Shown here: positions 15,750 to 25,099 of the stretch, piece after piece | How positions within the stretch are numbered: position 1 is the stretch's first letter | How the letters are laid out: the number at the start of each line of letters is the position of its first letter | The notes under the pieces: generated by a model | The model's input: only the letters and a program-made list of their open reading frames with translations | Databases searched by the model: none | What the model was told of the DNA's origin: nothing | DNA from: Algoriphagus sp. CAU 1675 | GTDB lineage: Bacteria; Bacteroidota; Bacteroidia; Cytophagales; Cyclobacteriaceae | Direction of reading: 5' to 3' | NCBI RefSeq assembly: GCF_029222925.1 | Contig: NZ_JARHUI010000001.1 | Location: forward strand, 744,986-808,985 | Length of the DNA stretch: 64,000 nucleotides | Translations under genes and position numbers: made by a program

Positions 15750-18542
15750 ATGGACCAATTCTCTTACATCGCCAATGCTCATGTATCCTATATCGATGAG
15801 CTCTACAATTCTTATAAAAAAGACCCCTCATCCATAGATCAAAGTTGGAAAGAGTTTTTTGATGGCTTTGATTTTGCCATTACCCACTTTGGAGATTCAG
15901 AGGGTGTCACATCGGTAGCAACTCCTTCCGAGACCACATTAGCTAAAAATGGTTCCCTCGCAACCCCAGGAACCATCATGGACATGGAGCAACTTCCCAA
16001 GGAAATCAAAGTACGCGCTTTGATCCATGCACACCGCTCCAGGGCTCATTTGCGGTCCAAAACTAATCCAGTTAGAGAAAGAAGAGACCGAAAGGCTCTG
16101 ATTGATCCTCAGGACTTTGGATTGGGACAGGAAGATATGAATACCGAATTTCAGGCTGGAAATGAAATTGGTATTGGCACAGCCAAGCTTTCTTCCATCA
16201 TTGATGCACTGAAGACTATTTATGAAGGCCCAATGGGTTTTGAATACCTTTATATCCGGGACCCGGAGATGTTGGATTGGTTCAAAACCAAAGTGGAAAA
16301 AGAAGCTTTGGCCTTTAATCCTTCAAATGATGAAAAGAAGAGGATCCTTTTCAAGCTCAATCAAGCTGTTGTTTTTGAAAATTTCCTTCATACAAAGTAT
16401 TTAGGTCAGAAACGTTTTTCTCTTGAAGGAGGGGAAAGCACCATTCCATTTTTGGATGCAGTGATCAATACATCGGCTCTTTTTGGAGTTGAAGAGGTAA
16501 TGATTGGTATGGCACACCGTGGCCGTCTCAATGTCCTTGCAAATATCATGGGTAAAACCTACGAACAGATTTTTTCTGAATTCGAGGGTACTGCTAAGCC
16601 TGATTTAACGATGGGGGATGGAGACGTGAAGTATCACATGGGGTATTCCAGTGATATAGTTACTCCAGATAATAACAAAGTTCATTTGAAACTTGCCCCC
16701 AACCCATCCCACCTTGAGGCAGTGAATCCAGTTGTGGAAGGGTTTATTAGAGCTAAAATAGATTCTCAACATAAAGGTGATTCCAGAAAAGCATTGCCAA
16801 TCCTTATTCACGGGGACGCGGCAGTTGCCGGTCAGGGCATTGTTTATGAGGTGACTCAAATGGCCGGCCTAAAAGGCTACAATACCGGAGGCACCATTCA
16901 TTTTGTAATCAATAATCAAGTTGGTTTTACCACTGATTTTGATGATGCACGTTCCTCTATTTATTGTACGGATGTAGCTAAAATTATTGACGCTCCGGTT
17001 ATTCACGTCAATGGAGATAACGCTGAAGCAGTGGTTTTTGCCGCTAAATTAGCTGCTGAATTCCGCCAAAAATTCGGTAGGGACATTTTTGTGGATATGG
17101 TCTGCTATAGAAGACATGGACACAATGAATCTGATGAACCGAAATTCACTCAGCCTGAATTGTACAACATCATCTCTAAGCATCCCAATCCAAGAGAGAT
17201 CTATGTCAAAAAACTTACTGAGAGAGGTGATTTTGATGCCAAGATTGCGGCTCAGATGGATGAAGAATTCCGTCAGCTGCTTCAGGATAGATTGAATATG
17301 GTAAAAGAGAAACCTCTTCCATATCAGGCCACCAAATTTGAAAGGGAGTGGGGTAATTTAAGAAGATCTACTCCAGAGGATTTTGATCAATCCCCAGAAA
17401 CTGGTATTTCCGAAGATGTAGTTACTAAGGTTGCAGAGGCTTTAACCGTAATTCCAAAAGGATTTAAGGCTATCAAGCAAATTGAGGTTCAGATGAAGCA
17501 GAGAAAGGATATGTTCTTCCAGTCCAAGGAGTTGAACTGGGCCTCTGCTGAACTTCTAGCCTATGGTTCACTTTTGTTGGAAGGTAAAAACGTGCGGATT
17601 ACCGGACAGGATGTTCAAAGGGGTACTTTCTCCCATCGTCATGCAGTAATTCATGACGCGAATACCAACCAACCTTACAATTCATTGAAAGAATTGAAGG
17701 ATCGTAAAGGTCAATTCCATATTTATAATTCCTTGCTGTCTGAATATGCAGTTTTGGGATTTGAATATGGCTATGGAATGGCCAATCCAAATTCACTCAC
17801 CATTTGGGAAGCCCAGTTTGGAGACTTTGCAAATGGAGCTCAAACCATGATTGACCAGTTTATCTCATCAGGTGAATCCAAGTGGCAAAAACAAAACGGA
17901 TTGGTAATGTTGCTTCCTCATGGCTATGAAGGTCAGGGGCCTGAGCACTCCAACGCCCGTCCTGAACGGTTTTTACAGCTTTCTGCTGAATACAATATGG
18001 TAGTGGCTAATATCACTGAGCCTTCCAACTTCTTCCATCTTTTGAGAAGGCAATTGGCTTGGGAATTCAGAAAACCTTGTGTAGTGATGTCTCCAAAATC
18101 TCTTTTGCGTCATCCTAAAGTGGTTTCTCCAATTTCTGAATTTACTTCGGGGCATTTCCGTGAAATTATTTCCGATTCCACTGTAGCTGCTAAGGATGTC
18201 AAAAGAGTGATCCTTTGTTCAGGTAAAATCTACTATGATCTGGAAGAAGCGCGTGAAAAAGAGAAAATCAAGAACGTAGCAATTATCCGAATCGAACAAT
18301 TGCACCCGCTTCCTAAAAAGCAACTTTTTGAAGTGCTTAGTAGCTATAAAAATGCTGAAGTTGTATGGGTACAGGAAGAGCCTGAAAACATGGGGTATTG
18401 GAATTACATGCTTAGACTTTTGTACAAAGAACTTCCTATGGAAGTAATTGCCCGTAAGTCTAGTGCTTCTCCGGCTACCGGTTATAACAAGGTACACGTA
18501 GAAGAACAAAAAGCGATTGTTTCCAAAGCTTTAAAAGTATAA
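15750..18542 (+). CDS. sucA: 2-oxoglutarate dehydrogenase E1 component
   Basis: A 930-residue thiamine-diphosphate enzyme that decarboxylates 2-oxoglutarate and passes the succinyl group to the E2 lipoyl arm in the TCA cycle. The N-terminal '[20 protein letters not shown]' is the short E2-binding segment of OGDH. '[17 protein letters not shown]', '[14 protein letters not shown]', '[10 protein letters not shown]' and '[18 protein letters not shown]' are classic ThDP/substrate blocks. '[24 protein letters not shown]' (abbreviated to its key [11 protein letters not shown] core) is intact. Length equals the E. coli enzyme (about 930). E2 and E3 follow on the same strand, so the whole complex is encoded here. 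No truncation is seen. Confidence 0.97.
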   Translation: MDQFSYIANAHVSYIDELYNSYKKDPSSIDQSWKEFFDGFDFAITHFGDSEGVTSVATPSETTLAKNGSLATPGTIMDMEQLPKEIKVRALIHAHRSRAHLRSKTNPVRERRDRKALIDPQDFGLGQEDMNTEFQAGNEIGIGTAKLSSIIDALKTIYEGPMGFEYLYIRDPEMLDWFKTKVEKEALAFNPSNDEKKRILFKLNQAVVFENFLHTKYLGQKRFSLEGGESTIPFLDAVINTSALFGVEEVMIGMAHRGRLNVLANIMGKTYEQIFSEFEGTAKPDLTMGDGDVKYHMGYSSDIVTPDNNKVHLKLAPNPSHLEAVNPVVEGFIRAKIDSQHKGDSRKALPILIHGDAAVAGQGIVYEVTQMAGLKGYNTGGTIHFVINNQVGFTTDFDDARSSIYCTDVAKIIDAPVIHVNGDNAEAVVFAAKLAAEFRQKFGRDIFVDMVCYRRHGHNESDEPKFTQPELYNIISKHPNPREIYVKKLTERGDFDAKIAAQMDEEFRQLLQDRLNMVKEKPLPYQATKFEREWGNLRRSTPEDFDQSPETGISEDVVTKVAEALTVIPKGFKAIKQIEVQMKQRKDMFFQSKELNWASAELLAYGSLLLEGKNVRITGQDVQRGTFSHRHAVIHDANTNQPYNSLKELKDRKGQFHIYNSLLSEYAVLGFEYGYGMANPNSLTIWEAQFGDFANGAQTMIDQFISSGESKWQKQNGLVMLLPHGYEGQGPEHSNARPERFLQLSAEYNMVVANITEPSNFFHLLRRQLAWEFRKPCVVMSPKSLLRHPKVVSPISEFTSGHFREIISDSTVAAKDVKRVILCSGKIYYDLEEAREKEKIKNVAIIRIEQLHPLPKKQLFEVLSSYKNAEVVWVQEEPENMGYWNYMLRLLYKELPMEVIARKSSASPATGYNKVHVEEQKAIVSKALKV

Positions 18543-18615
18543 TTATTCCTATACAATAATCCCGATTAATCATTTTGTCCCTTTTACCCAGTGTAAAAGA
18601 ATAAAAGAAAAAGAC

Positions 18616-20133
18616 ATGAGCAAAGAAATCAAAGTTCCGGCTGTAGGCGAATCTATCACAGAAGTGACCGTAGGCCAATGGTTTAAAAAAGATGGAGATC
18701 AAGTACAATTGGATGAAGTCCTATGTGAGCTTGAATCTGACAAGGCTACTTTTGAACTTCCCGCTGAGGCTGCCGGTACTCTTCGGATCAAAGCACAGGA
18801 AGGGGATACCCTGGAAATCGGTGCTGTGATCTGTGTGATTGAAGAGGGAGCTGGTGTAAGTGCTGCTGCACCAGAAAGCCCCGCACCTTTAGCTGGAACT
18901 GCTACCACATCCAAAACCGGAGAGGTCAAGGAAATGGTAGTGCCTACTGTTGGTGAGTCCATTACTGAGGTTACTCTTGCCAACTGGATCAAGAATGACG
19001 GTGATTATGTAAAATTGGATGAAATCATTGCTGAGGTTGATTCAGATAAGGCGACTTTCGAACTTCCGGCTGAAGCCTCAGGGATTTTAAGACATGTTGC
19101 CAAAGAAGGCGATACCCTTGAGATCGGAGGGATGATATGTAAAATTGAAGTGACAGACGGAGCGCCAGAAGCTCAAGCTTCTTCTCCAGCAACAACTGAG
19201 GCTGCTTCCGCTCCCCAGGGTGTTGGCAAAGAGAATTATGCCACTGGACATGCCTCTCCGGCTGCCGCAAAAATACTAGCAGAAAAAGGTGTTGCAGCAT
19301 CGGGTGTTGCAGGAACAGGAAAAGATGGAAGAATCACTAAGGAGGATGCTATCTCAGCCCAAAAATCTGCTCCGAAACCCGCTAGTCCTGCACCAGCTGC
19401 TACCCCAGCACCGGCCGTATCTGTAGGTGGAAGCAGAGACGAGAGAAGAGAAAAAATGTCTTCCCTACGTAAAACTGTTTCCAAAAGATTGGTTGCTGTG
19501 AAGAATGAAACTGCCATGCTTACCACTTTCAATGAGGTAAACATGAAGCCTATCATGGACTTGAGGTCCAAATTCAAGGAGCAGTTCAAAGAGAAGCATG
19601 GTGTAGGCCTTGGTTTTATGTCCTTTTTCACCAAGGCTGTCTGTGTAGCTCTTCAGGAGTGGCCAGCAGTGAATGCTAAAATTGATGGTAACGAAATCAT
19701 TTATCATAATTTCTGCGATATCTCTATTGCCGTATCAGCGCCTAAGGGACTGGTTGTTCCGGTAATCCGAAATGCAGAGCAAATGAGCTTTGAACAAATC
19801 GAGAAAGAGGTGGTAAGATTGGCGACCAAAGCTCGTGATAACAAATTGTCCATCGAGGAAATGACTGGGGGAACTTTCACCCTCACCAATGGAGGGATTT
19901 TTGGATCCATGATGTCCACGCCGATTATTAATGCCCCTCAGTCTGCGATCTTGGGTATGCACAATATCGTTGAGCGCCCTATGGCCGTCAATGGAGAAGT
20001 GAAAATCCTACCTATGATGTACTTGGCACTTTCTTATGACCATAGAATTATCGATGGCCGTGAGTCTGTTAGTTTCCTTGTTCGAGTAAAGCAATTACTT
20101 GAAGATCCTACAAGACTCCTTTTTGGAGTTTGA
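18616..20133 (+). CDS. sucB: Dihydrolipoyl succinyltransferase (E2 of 2-oxoglutarate dehydrogenase), two lipoyl domains
   Basis: A 505-residue E2 core enzyme that transfers succinyl groups to CoA. Two lipoyl domains are present, with lipoylated lysines K43 and K145 in the same context ([12 protein letters not shown]). Ala/Pro-rich linkers follow. The E3-binding domain spans about 212-246 ('[13 protein letters not shown]...[12 protein letters not shown]', shortened). The catalytic acyltransferase domain ends in '[13 protein letters not shown]' with H476 and D480. Many OGDH E2 proteins (such as E. coli SucB) have one lipoyl domain; two is a known variant. The gene lies 73 bases after sucA. Its position between E1 and E3 favours succinyl over acetyl specificity. 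Confidence 0.95.
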   Translation: MSKEIKVPAVGESITEVTVGQWFKKDGDQVQLDEVLCELESDKATFELPAEAAGTLRIKAQEGDTLEIGAVICVIEEGAGVSAAAPESPAPLAGTATTSKTGEVKEMVVPTVGESITEVTLANWIKNDGDYVKLDEIIAEVDSDKATFELPAEASGILRHVAKEGDTLEIGGMICKIEVTDGAPEAQASSPATTEAASAPQGVGKENYATGHASPAAAKILAEKGVAASGVAGTGKDGRITKEDAISAQKSAPKPASPAPAATPAPAVSVGGSRDERREKMSSLRKTVSKRLVAVKNETAMLTTFNEVNMKPIMDLRSKFKEQFKEKHGVGLGFMSFFTKAVCVALQEWPAVNAKIDGNEIIYHNFCDISIAVSAPKGLVVPVIRNAEQMSFEQIEKEVVRLATKARDNKLSIEEMTGGTFTLTNGGIFGSMMSTPIINAPQSAILGMHNIVERPMAVNGEVKILPMMYLALSYDHRIIDGRESVSFLVRVKQLLEDPTRLLFGV

Positions 20134-20164
20134 TCCGGAAGTGGATTCAGGAATAACTAAAATA

Positions 20165-20186
20165 GGGGCTGAGTTTTATCAGCCCC
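20165..20186 (+). other. Hairpin between sucB and lpdA without a U tract
   Basis: Perfect 8-bp stem GGGGCTGA / TCAGCCCC (20165-20172, 20179-20186) with loop GTTTTA. It is followed by AAATCTTATG rather than a T run. It could stabilise the sucAB mRNA end or partly reduce read-through into lpdA. It does not fit a standard intrinsic terminator. Confidence 0.5.
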
Positions 20187-20243
20187 AAATCTTATGAAAA
20201 GGCAGGTTTTACAACTTGTTTTGACCCTAAAACCTAAAGAATT

Positions 20244-21641
20244 ATGTACGACGTAATAGTTATCGGATCAGGACCGGGAGGATATGTAGCCGCTATCAGA
20301 GCTGCGCAACTTGGTATGAAAACCGCTATTGTTGAAAAATATTCCACCCTTGGAGGAACTTGTTTGAATGTGGGTTGTATTCCTTCTAAGGCACTTTTAG
20401 ATTCTTCAGAGCACTATCATAATGCCGCTCATACCTTCAAAACACATGGTATAAATCTATCCAATCTCAAGGTGGACCTTAAGCAGATGATTGACAGAAA
20501 GAATGAGGTTGTGAAGCAGAATGTGGATGGTATCCAGTTCCTGATGAAAAAGAACAAGATCGATGTTCATCAGGGAATTGGCTCCTTTGTGGATGCTTCT
20601 ACTGTCAAAGTCACAAAAGAGGATGGTTTTTCCGAAGAAATCAAAGGGAAAAATATCATCATTGCTACAGGATCAAAACCTTCTTCTTTGCCATTTATTA
20701 AACTGGACAAGGATAGAGTAATCACTTCTACAGAAGCCCTTAATTTAAAGGAAATTCCAAAGCATCTGGTCGTGATTGGAGGTGGTGTAATTGGATTGGA
20801 GCTTGGCTCAGTGTATGCTAGGCTTGGAGCAAAAGTTTCTGTGATCGAATTCATGGATTCCTTGATCCCTACCATGGACCGGACTATGGGTAAAGAACTT
20901 CAGAAATCCCTGAAAAAAATCGGTTTTGAATTTTACCTGAAGCACAAGGTCACTTCTGTTGAAAAGAAGGGCAAGGAAGTAACTGTAAAAGCCGATAATG
21001 ACAAGGGTGAAACCGTGGAAATCAAAGGAGATTATGTGTTGGTTTCCATTGGAAGAAGACCGTATACCGATGGTTTGAATGCGGAGGCTGCTGGAGTTAA
21101 GTTGACTGAAAGAGGTCAGATTGAGGTCAATGATCATTTGCAAACTTCAGTTCCTTCAATTTATGCCATTGGGGATGTGGTTAAAGGAGCCATGCTTGCT
21201 CACAAAGCCGAGGAAGAAGGTGTATTCGTAGCAGAATCCATCGCCGGTCAAAAACCACATATCAACTATAATCTGATCCCTGGCGTAGTATACACCTGGC
21301 CTGAAGTAGCTGCAGTAGGCTATACTGAAGAGCAACTGAAGGAAAAAGGTATCAAATATAAGACCGGTAAGTTTCCATTTATGGCTTCAGGAAGAGCTAG
21401 AGCCTCTATGGATACCGATGGATTGGTGAAAGTTTTGGCCGATGCCCAGACGGACGAAATCTTGGGTGTCCACATGATTGGTCCAAGAACTGCAGACATG
21501 ATCGCAGAAGCGGTGGTAGCCATGGAGTTCAGAGCTTCAGCTGAGGATATTTCTAGAATGTCCCATGCTCACCCAACCTATACAGAAGCCTTTAAAGAAG
21601 CCTGTTTGGCAGCTACAGAAAACAGAGCGTTACATATTTAA
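20244..21641 (+). CDS. lpdA: Dihydrolipoyl dehydrogenase (E3)
   Basis: A 465-residue FAD enzyme that reoxidises dihydrolipoamide of the E2 protein with NAD. FAD-binding 'VIGSGPGGYVAAIRAAQLG' is at the N-terminus. The redox disulfide is C40-L-N-V-G-C45. The NAD-binding 'VIGGGVIGLELGSVYARLG' lies near the middle. The C-terminal 'SHAHPTYTEAFKEA' has the active-site H443 and E448 supplied to the partner subunit. Length is standard. It lies 110 bases after sucB and ends before a terminator at 21664. It may also serve pyruvate dehydrogenase or glycine cleavage, which share E3 in many bacteria. Confidence 0.96.
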   Translation: MYDVIVIGSGPGGYVAAIRAAQLGMKTAIVEKYSTLGGTCLNVGCIPSKALLDSSEHYHNAAHTFKTHGINLSNLKVDLKQMIDRKNEVVKQNVDGIQFLMKKNKIDVHQGIGSFVDASTVKVTKEDGFSEEIKGKNIIIATGSKPSSLPFIKLDKDRVITSTEALNLKEIPKHLVVIGGGVIGLELGSVYARLGAKVSVIEFMDSLIPTMDRTMGKELQKSLKKIGFEFYLKHKVTSVEKKGKEVTVKADNDKGETVEIKGDYVLVSIGRRPYTDGLNAEAAGVKLTERGQIEVNDHLQTSVPSIYAIGDVVKGAMLAHKAEEEGVFVAESIAGQKPHINYNLIPGVVYTWPEVAAVGYTEEQLKEKGIKYKTGKFPFMASGRARASMDTDGLVKVLADAQTDEILGVHMIGPRTADMIAEAVVAMEFRASAEDISRMSHAHPTYTEAFKEACLAATENRALHI

Positions 21642-21663
21642 AAAACATAGATTCTTATTTGAT

Positions 21664-21700
21664 AGGCCGTTTCCAATCTTGGAAATGGCCTTTCTTTTTT
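21664..21700 (+). terminator. Intrinsic terminator after lpdA
   Basis: Stem AGGCCGTTTCCA / TGGAAATGGCCT (21664-21675, 21680-21691; one G-T wobble), loop ATCT, followed by TTCTTTTTT. It lies 23 bases after the lpdA stop. Confidence 0.85.
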
Positions 21701-21725
21701 ACTCAAAAAATTCCTTACTTCCATT

Positions 21726-22499
21726 ATGAAGTTCAAAATAGCCATTCTTGGTGCAGGAAATGTTGCCTGGCATTTAGCTCCGGCATTGGAAAATGCAGGT
21801 CATGAAATAACAGAAGTCTATGCCAGGGATATTGAAAAAGCGGTCAAGATTACAGAACGTCTCTATTCAGCAGTGCCCAAAGCGGATTTAGATTTCTCTG
21901 AAAGTGAAGCTGAGATTTTTATTTTAGCTGTAAAAGATTCTGCTATACCCGAAGTCGCAGATGCGGTGATTCTGCCCGAGGAATGTATTTTGGTCCATAC
22001 TTCCGGGGCCATTCCACTGGATATCCTGGGATATAGTTCTGCAACTTACATTGGTATATTTTATCCACTTCAATCCTTCACCATGGGGAAGAAAATGGAT
22101 ATTTCAGATGTCCCGTTTTTGATTGAATCTGAGGACCAGGACACTTTGAGGAAACTCAAGAAATTGGGAAACAGTCTTTCCCAAATGGTTTATGTGGTTA
22201 GATCCAAGGATAGGAAGGCAATTCATGTGGCTGCAGTATTTGCCAGTAATTTTTCAAACCATATGATCCGGATTGCTGAGGAGATTATGAGAAGACAAGG
22301 CTTGGACTTTGAAATGCTCAAGCCTCTAATCATCGAAACCATTTCCAAGAGTCTTCAAATTGGGGCCAAAAATGCTCAAACCGGTCCTGCTATACGGGAG
22401 GACTATGAGACCCTGGAGGAGCATCATAGATTTTTGAATTATAACGAGCAGCTGGCTGAAATCTACCGCCTGATTTCTCAGGATATTATTGATAGTTGA
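21726..22499 (+). CDS. Rossmann-fold / DUF2520 domain protein (putative NAD(P)-dependent oxidoreductase)
   Basis: A 257-residue cytosolic protein. The N-terminus 'KIAILGAGNVAWHLAPALENAG' is a nucleotide-binding Rossmann GxGxxA-type motif. 'ILAVKDSAIPEVADAV' and 'LVHTSGAIPLDIL' resemble pyrroline-5-carboxylate reductase/6PGDH-like folds. The C-terminal helical half ('HVAAVFASNFSNHMIRIAEE', 'TGPAIREDYETLEEHHRFL') is DUF2520. The substrate of this family is not known. The gene is separate from lpdA (terminator between) and from the DUF2589 cassette (210 bases of AT-rich DNA). Confidence 0.85.
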   Translation: MKFKIAILGAGNVAWHLAPALENAGHEITEVYARDIEKAVKITERLYSAVPKADLDFSESEAEIFILAVKDSAIPEVADAVILPEECILVHTSGAIPLDILGYSSATYIGIFYPLQSFTMGKKMDISDVPFLIESEDQDTLRKLKKLGNSLSQMVYVVRSKDRKAIHVAAVFASNFSNHMIRIAEEIMRRQGLDFEMLKPLIIETISKSLQIGAKNAQTGPAIREDYETLEEHHRFLNYNEQLAEIYRLISQDIIDS

Positions 22500-22709
22500 T
22501 TAATTATTTTATTGGATTATAAAATTTGTTATTGATTTAATCGAAAAATCACTTGTATTATTTCATGATTTTTCAATTTTTTACGCTCATAAGACTTTGA
22601 TTTTGAGATAAATACATTATATTAAATAGCTGTTCTCGATTTTAAAGGGTATCCTTTAATCTTTTGATTTTGAATTTCTTTTTTTCTATCCACTATAAAT
22701 ATTTTAATC
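22500..22709 (+). promoter_or_regulatory. AT-rich upstream region of the DUF2589 cassette
   Basis: 210 A/T-rich bases with no gene. Near -7 elements such as TAATCTTTTG exist, but none has a clean TTTG at the right distance, so I do not assign a promoter. The cassette's main promoter should lie here because the gaps between its genes are only 33, 11 and -1 bases. Confidence 0.4.
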
Positions 22710-23369
22710 ATGAGCTATGCAAATCGTACGTTAAGATCCCTTCCTTTTGGAAGAATTATCAGTGGGCCAATGATTGCCGCCATTCAGGCACAGGGCCTAG
22801 CTGCTAAGTCAACGGTAAACTTTATCAAAGAAGTTGGATTCAAAAGAGCATCGGATGATGCAGCTGCAAATGAAGCAGCCGATGAACAAGGTAATATGGG
22901 GGATGTGCGCAATGTGACTTTTAAGTATAAAAGGAAAAGCGCTGATGGAATTGGGGATAATGTTGATGATGGTACAGGAGAAGAAGAGGTATCACTCACT
23001 GTTCCTATCCTTACAATAGTCCCTATACCATATATCCGGATCGAGGAGATGACTATTCAATTTACTGCAAATATTACTGAGCAACAGGAATACAGAAGCT
23101 CCAAAGCCACTAGCAACAGTGTAGCTACAGACACTAACTTAAATTTTAAAGCTGGTGGATTTTTATCTCCAGTAAAGTTTTCCATGAATGCGAAGGTTGC
23201 TACTCGCCATAATTCCAGTAGCACCTCTAGTTCCAGGGTCAATAATTCTACCCAATACACGGTTGATATTAATGTGAGAGCTGTTCAGGATGAAATGCCT
23301 GCAGGCTTGGCCAAAGTACTTCATATTATGGAGCAAGCAATTTTGGAAAAGCCAGCGGTTACACCTTGA
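22710..23369 (+). CDS. DUF2589 domain-containing protein (first copy)
   Basis: A 219-residue soluble protein of the uncharacterised DUF2589 family. An N-terminal alpha-helix (about 18-44, 'GPMIAAIQAQGLAAKSTVNF' then 'IKEVGF') precedes a short acidic/Ala linker. The beta-rich core then begins: 'VRNVTFKYKRKSADG' (66-80), 'SLTVPILTIVPIPYIRIEEM' (95-114), 'TIQFTANI'. A Ser/Thr/Asn-rich stretch follows (about 165-182), then a final beta strand and a C-terminal helix ('GLAKVLHIMEQAILEK'). No signal peptide or membrane segment is present. It is paralogous to the protein at 24566: the same helix, the VRN-F motif, the P-I-P motif and the C-terminal helix recur in the same order. Function unknown; the repeated architecture hints at a self-assembling or particle-forming protein, but this is inference. 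Confidence 0.85.
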   Translation: MSYANRTLRSLPFGRIISGPMIAAIQAQGLAAKSTVNFIKEVGFKRASDDAAANEAADEQGNMGDVRNVTFKYKRKSADGIGDNVDDGTGEEEVSLTVPILTIVPIPYIRIEEMTIQFTANITEQQEYRSSKATSNSVATDTNLNFKAGGFLSPVKFSMNAKVATRHNSSSTSSSRVNNSTQYTVDINVRAVQDEMPAGLAKVLHIMEQAILEKPAVTP

Positions 23370-23402
23370 TATTAAATTTATTTTTTTTCTAATCAACAAG
23401 CT

Positions 23403-24554
23403 ATGAGCCAGTTGAACCAGATCATTGCATCTTTACTCAGCGACATCAATGAGGCTAAGTCAAAAGCTGATGAGGCATCCAGAAACCTAGCCCAGGTGTA
23501 TGCAGCTGATGAAATTTTAAGGTATTTCCCGGTTCCAAAAATTGGGATTCAAAATCTTGAAGTCGAAATCAGGTACGCAATCGAATCAATAGATGAAAAG
23601 CCGGTCCAAAATAGTCAGTCTCTACAGAGACTGACTGTACTGGCCCAATCTTTTGCAAAAGACACTGCAAAAGCAATTCAAATCAGTCTTACTAAGGCCG
23701 TAAGCGAAAATGAATTGTATAAGGACTTAGGAGGGGGATATCCTTCGGGGGAATGGGAGAAAAATCTTGCAGATGCTCTTGAAGAATCTCTTTCGGTTGT
23801 AACAAAAATTGGAGTGGACGTTCCCAAATCTCTCTTATTAGCCCAACAGGAAATTACTCGGCAAATATCTGATTTTATTCCAGTTGCCTATAAGTCAGAA
23901 TCCTTGGCAGCAATACCAACAATCACTGGAGAGTATCAAATCATTGGTTTGGATAAATCAGGAAAGAGGGACTTTGTAGTATCAAAGAAATACCCGTCAC
24001 AAAATGAAGCTTTGGCAGATGCTAAGATCCTTAATGCTTCCATTATTGCAAAAAAGACAGAAGTAGGTGAAGTAAAGAAATTGCCGGGGACCCAAATGAA
24101 CTTGGCAGAACTAAAGGCCGGAAACAAATTGTTTTCTCTAGAAATTGACTCAAGGAAAGTCGCCAGCCTTCAGCCAAAGGATTTTTTGGAAAAATCGATT
24201 TTGGAGAAGGGTCAGCTTTTAACTTCATCCAAAAGGATCAAACCTGTCTGGATGGGTGGAAGGCTGTCAGGGGCGAGACCGATCAGCCGTCCGACAGGTG
24301 TAGCATCGAATGAATTAAAGGAAGATAATTCCTTAAAAATACTTACGGACAAAGTATTGAAGAGTCGAATACCAGAGTTTGGATTAGCTGTGGAAAAAAT
24401 CCTGAATGAAAATGTTGTTACTACGATTCAGGTTGCCGTGGAAAGTGAGAAATTGAAGCAAGTGAAGCCTGAAAACCTTGCAACCATCCGCTTTTCTTTA
24501 AATGCCCAAGACTTTACCATGCTGGAAGACGAAAACCAAAAAACTTTTCTTTAA
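23403..24554 (+). CDS. Uncharacterised 383-aa protein of the DUF2589 cassette
   Basis: A 383-residue soluble protein with no signal peptide and no family I recognise. The first ~60 residues look like a compact version of DUF2589: an N-terminal helix rich in A, E and K, then 'YFPVPKIGIQNLEVEIRYAI' (41-60). That segment aligns in pattern with 'IVPIPYIRIEEMTIQFTANI' and 'IIPIPSIQVAEAEIEFDLAL' of the two flanking DUF2589 proteins. The middle (about 60-240) is helical and Lys/Glu-rich. A later part contains 'GEYQIIGLDKSGKRDFVVSK'. The C-terminal ~90 residues end with 'LATIRFSLNAQDFTMLEDE'. It starts 33 bases after the first DUF2589 gene and ends 11 bases before the second. It is probably a structural or adaptor partner of the DUF2589 proteins. 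Confidence 0.75.
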   Translation: MSQLNQIIASLLSDINEAKSKADEASRNLAQVYAADEILRYFPVPKIGIQNLEVEIRYAIESIDEKPVQNSQSLQRLTVLAQSFAKDTAKAIQISLTKAVSENELYKDLGGGYPSGEWEKNLADALEESLSVVTKIGVDVPKSLLLAQQEITRQISDFIPVAYKSESLAAIPTITGEYQIIGLDKSGKRDFVVSKKYPSQNEALADAKILNASIIAKKTEVGEVKKLPGTQMNLAELKAGNKLFSLEIDSRKVASLQPKDFLEKSILEKGQLLTSSKRIKPVWMGGRLSGARPISRPTGVASNELKEDNSLKILTDKVLKSRIPEFGLAVEKILNENVVTTIQVAVESEKLKQVKPENLATIRFSLNAQDFTMLEDENQKTFL

Positions 24555-24565
24555 TCTGAAAAAAC

Positions 24566-25099
24566 ATGATAACGCCCAGATATATTTCAGAGCTTTTAGG
24601 GGCTCCCATGGCTGCTATAGTGCAGGCAGAAGCAATTGCTGCAAAGGCAACGGCTGATTTTATCAAGGAGGTTGGATTCACCAATGAAAACGATTCTTCC
24701 GATCCGGAATTTGGCACTGTCCGAAACATTTCTTTTTCCTATAATCGAATCAATGCGGATGGAAGCTCGGATATTGCCAGTATCTCTGTTCCACTTTTGA
24801 CGATCATCCCGATTCCATCCATTCAGGTTGCGGAAGCTGAAATTGAGTTTGACTTGGCATTGACCCAACCAGATGCCAAAAACTCAGGTGCTTCAGGTGC
24901 GGGAGGGAGGTTTGTTACCTTAAAGGACCATTTTAAGCTTAAAGGAATTATTGGGAAAAAACCAGGTGCATCCAATGCAGCGGGATCCAACAATGCTACC
25001 GCCAATATGAATGTAAAAATCAAATTGGCTCAGTCCGAACTTTCAGTTGGGATGGTTCAGCTTTTGAATATTTTGGATAGTGCTAAAAAAGAAAATTAA
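24566..25099 (+). CDS. DUF2589 domain-containing protein (second copy)
   Basis: A 177-residue soluble DUF2589 protein, shorter than the copy at 22710. Matching blocks are the N-terminal helix 'APMAAIVQAEAIAAKATADF' followed by 'IKEVGF' (13-38), 'VRNISFSYNRINADG' (52-66) and 'ISVPLLTIIPIPSIQVAEAE' (73-92). It ends with 'VKIKLAQSELSVGMVQLLNI', a beta strand and helix. Between residues 104 and 148 it has a Gly/Ala/Asn-rich, low-complexity region where the first copy has a Ser/Thr-rich one. The stop codon overlaps the next start (TAATG at 25097-25101), so the zinc-ribbon gene is translationally coupled to it. Biochemical role unknown. Confidence 0.85.
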   Translation: MITPRYISELLGAPMAAIVQAEAIAAKATADFIKEVGFTNENDSSDPEFGTVRNISFSYNRINADGSSDIASISVPLLTIIPIPSIQVAEAEIEFDLALTQPDAKNSGASGAGGRFVTLKDHFKLKGIIGKKPGASNAAGSNNATANMNVKIKLAQSELSVGMVQLLNILDSAKKEN

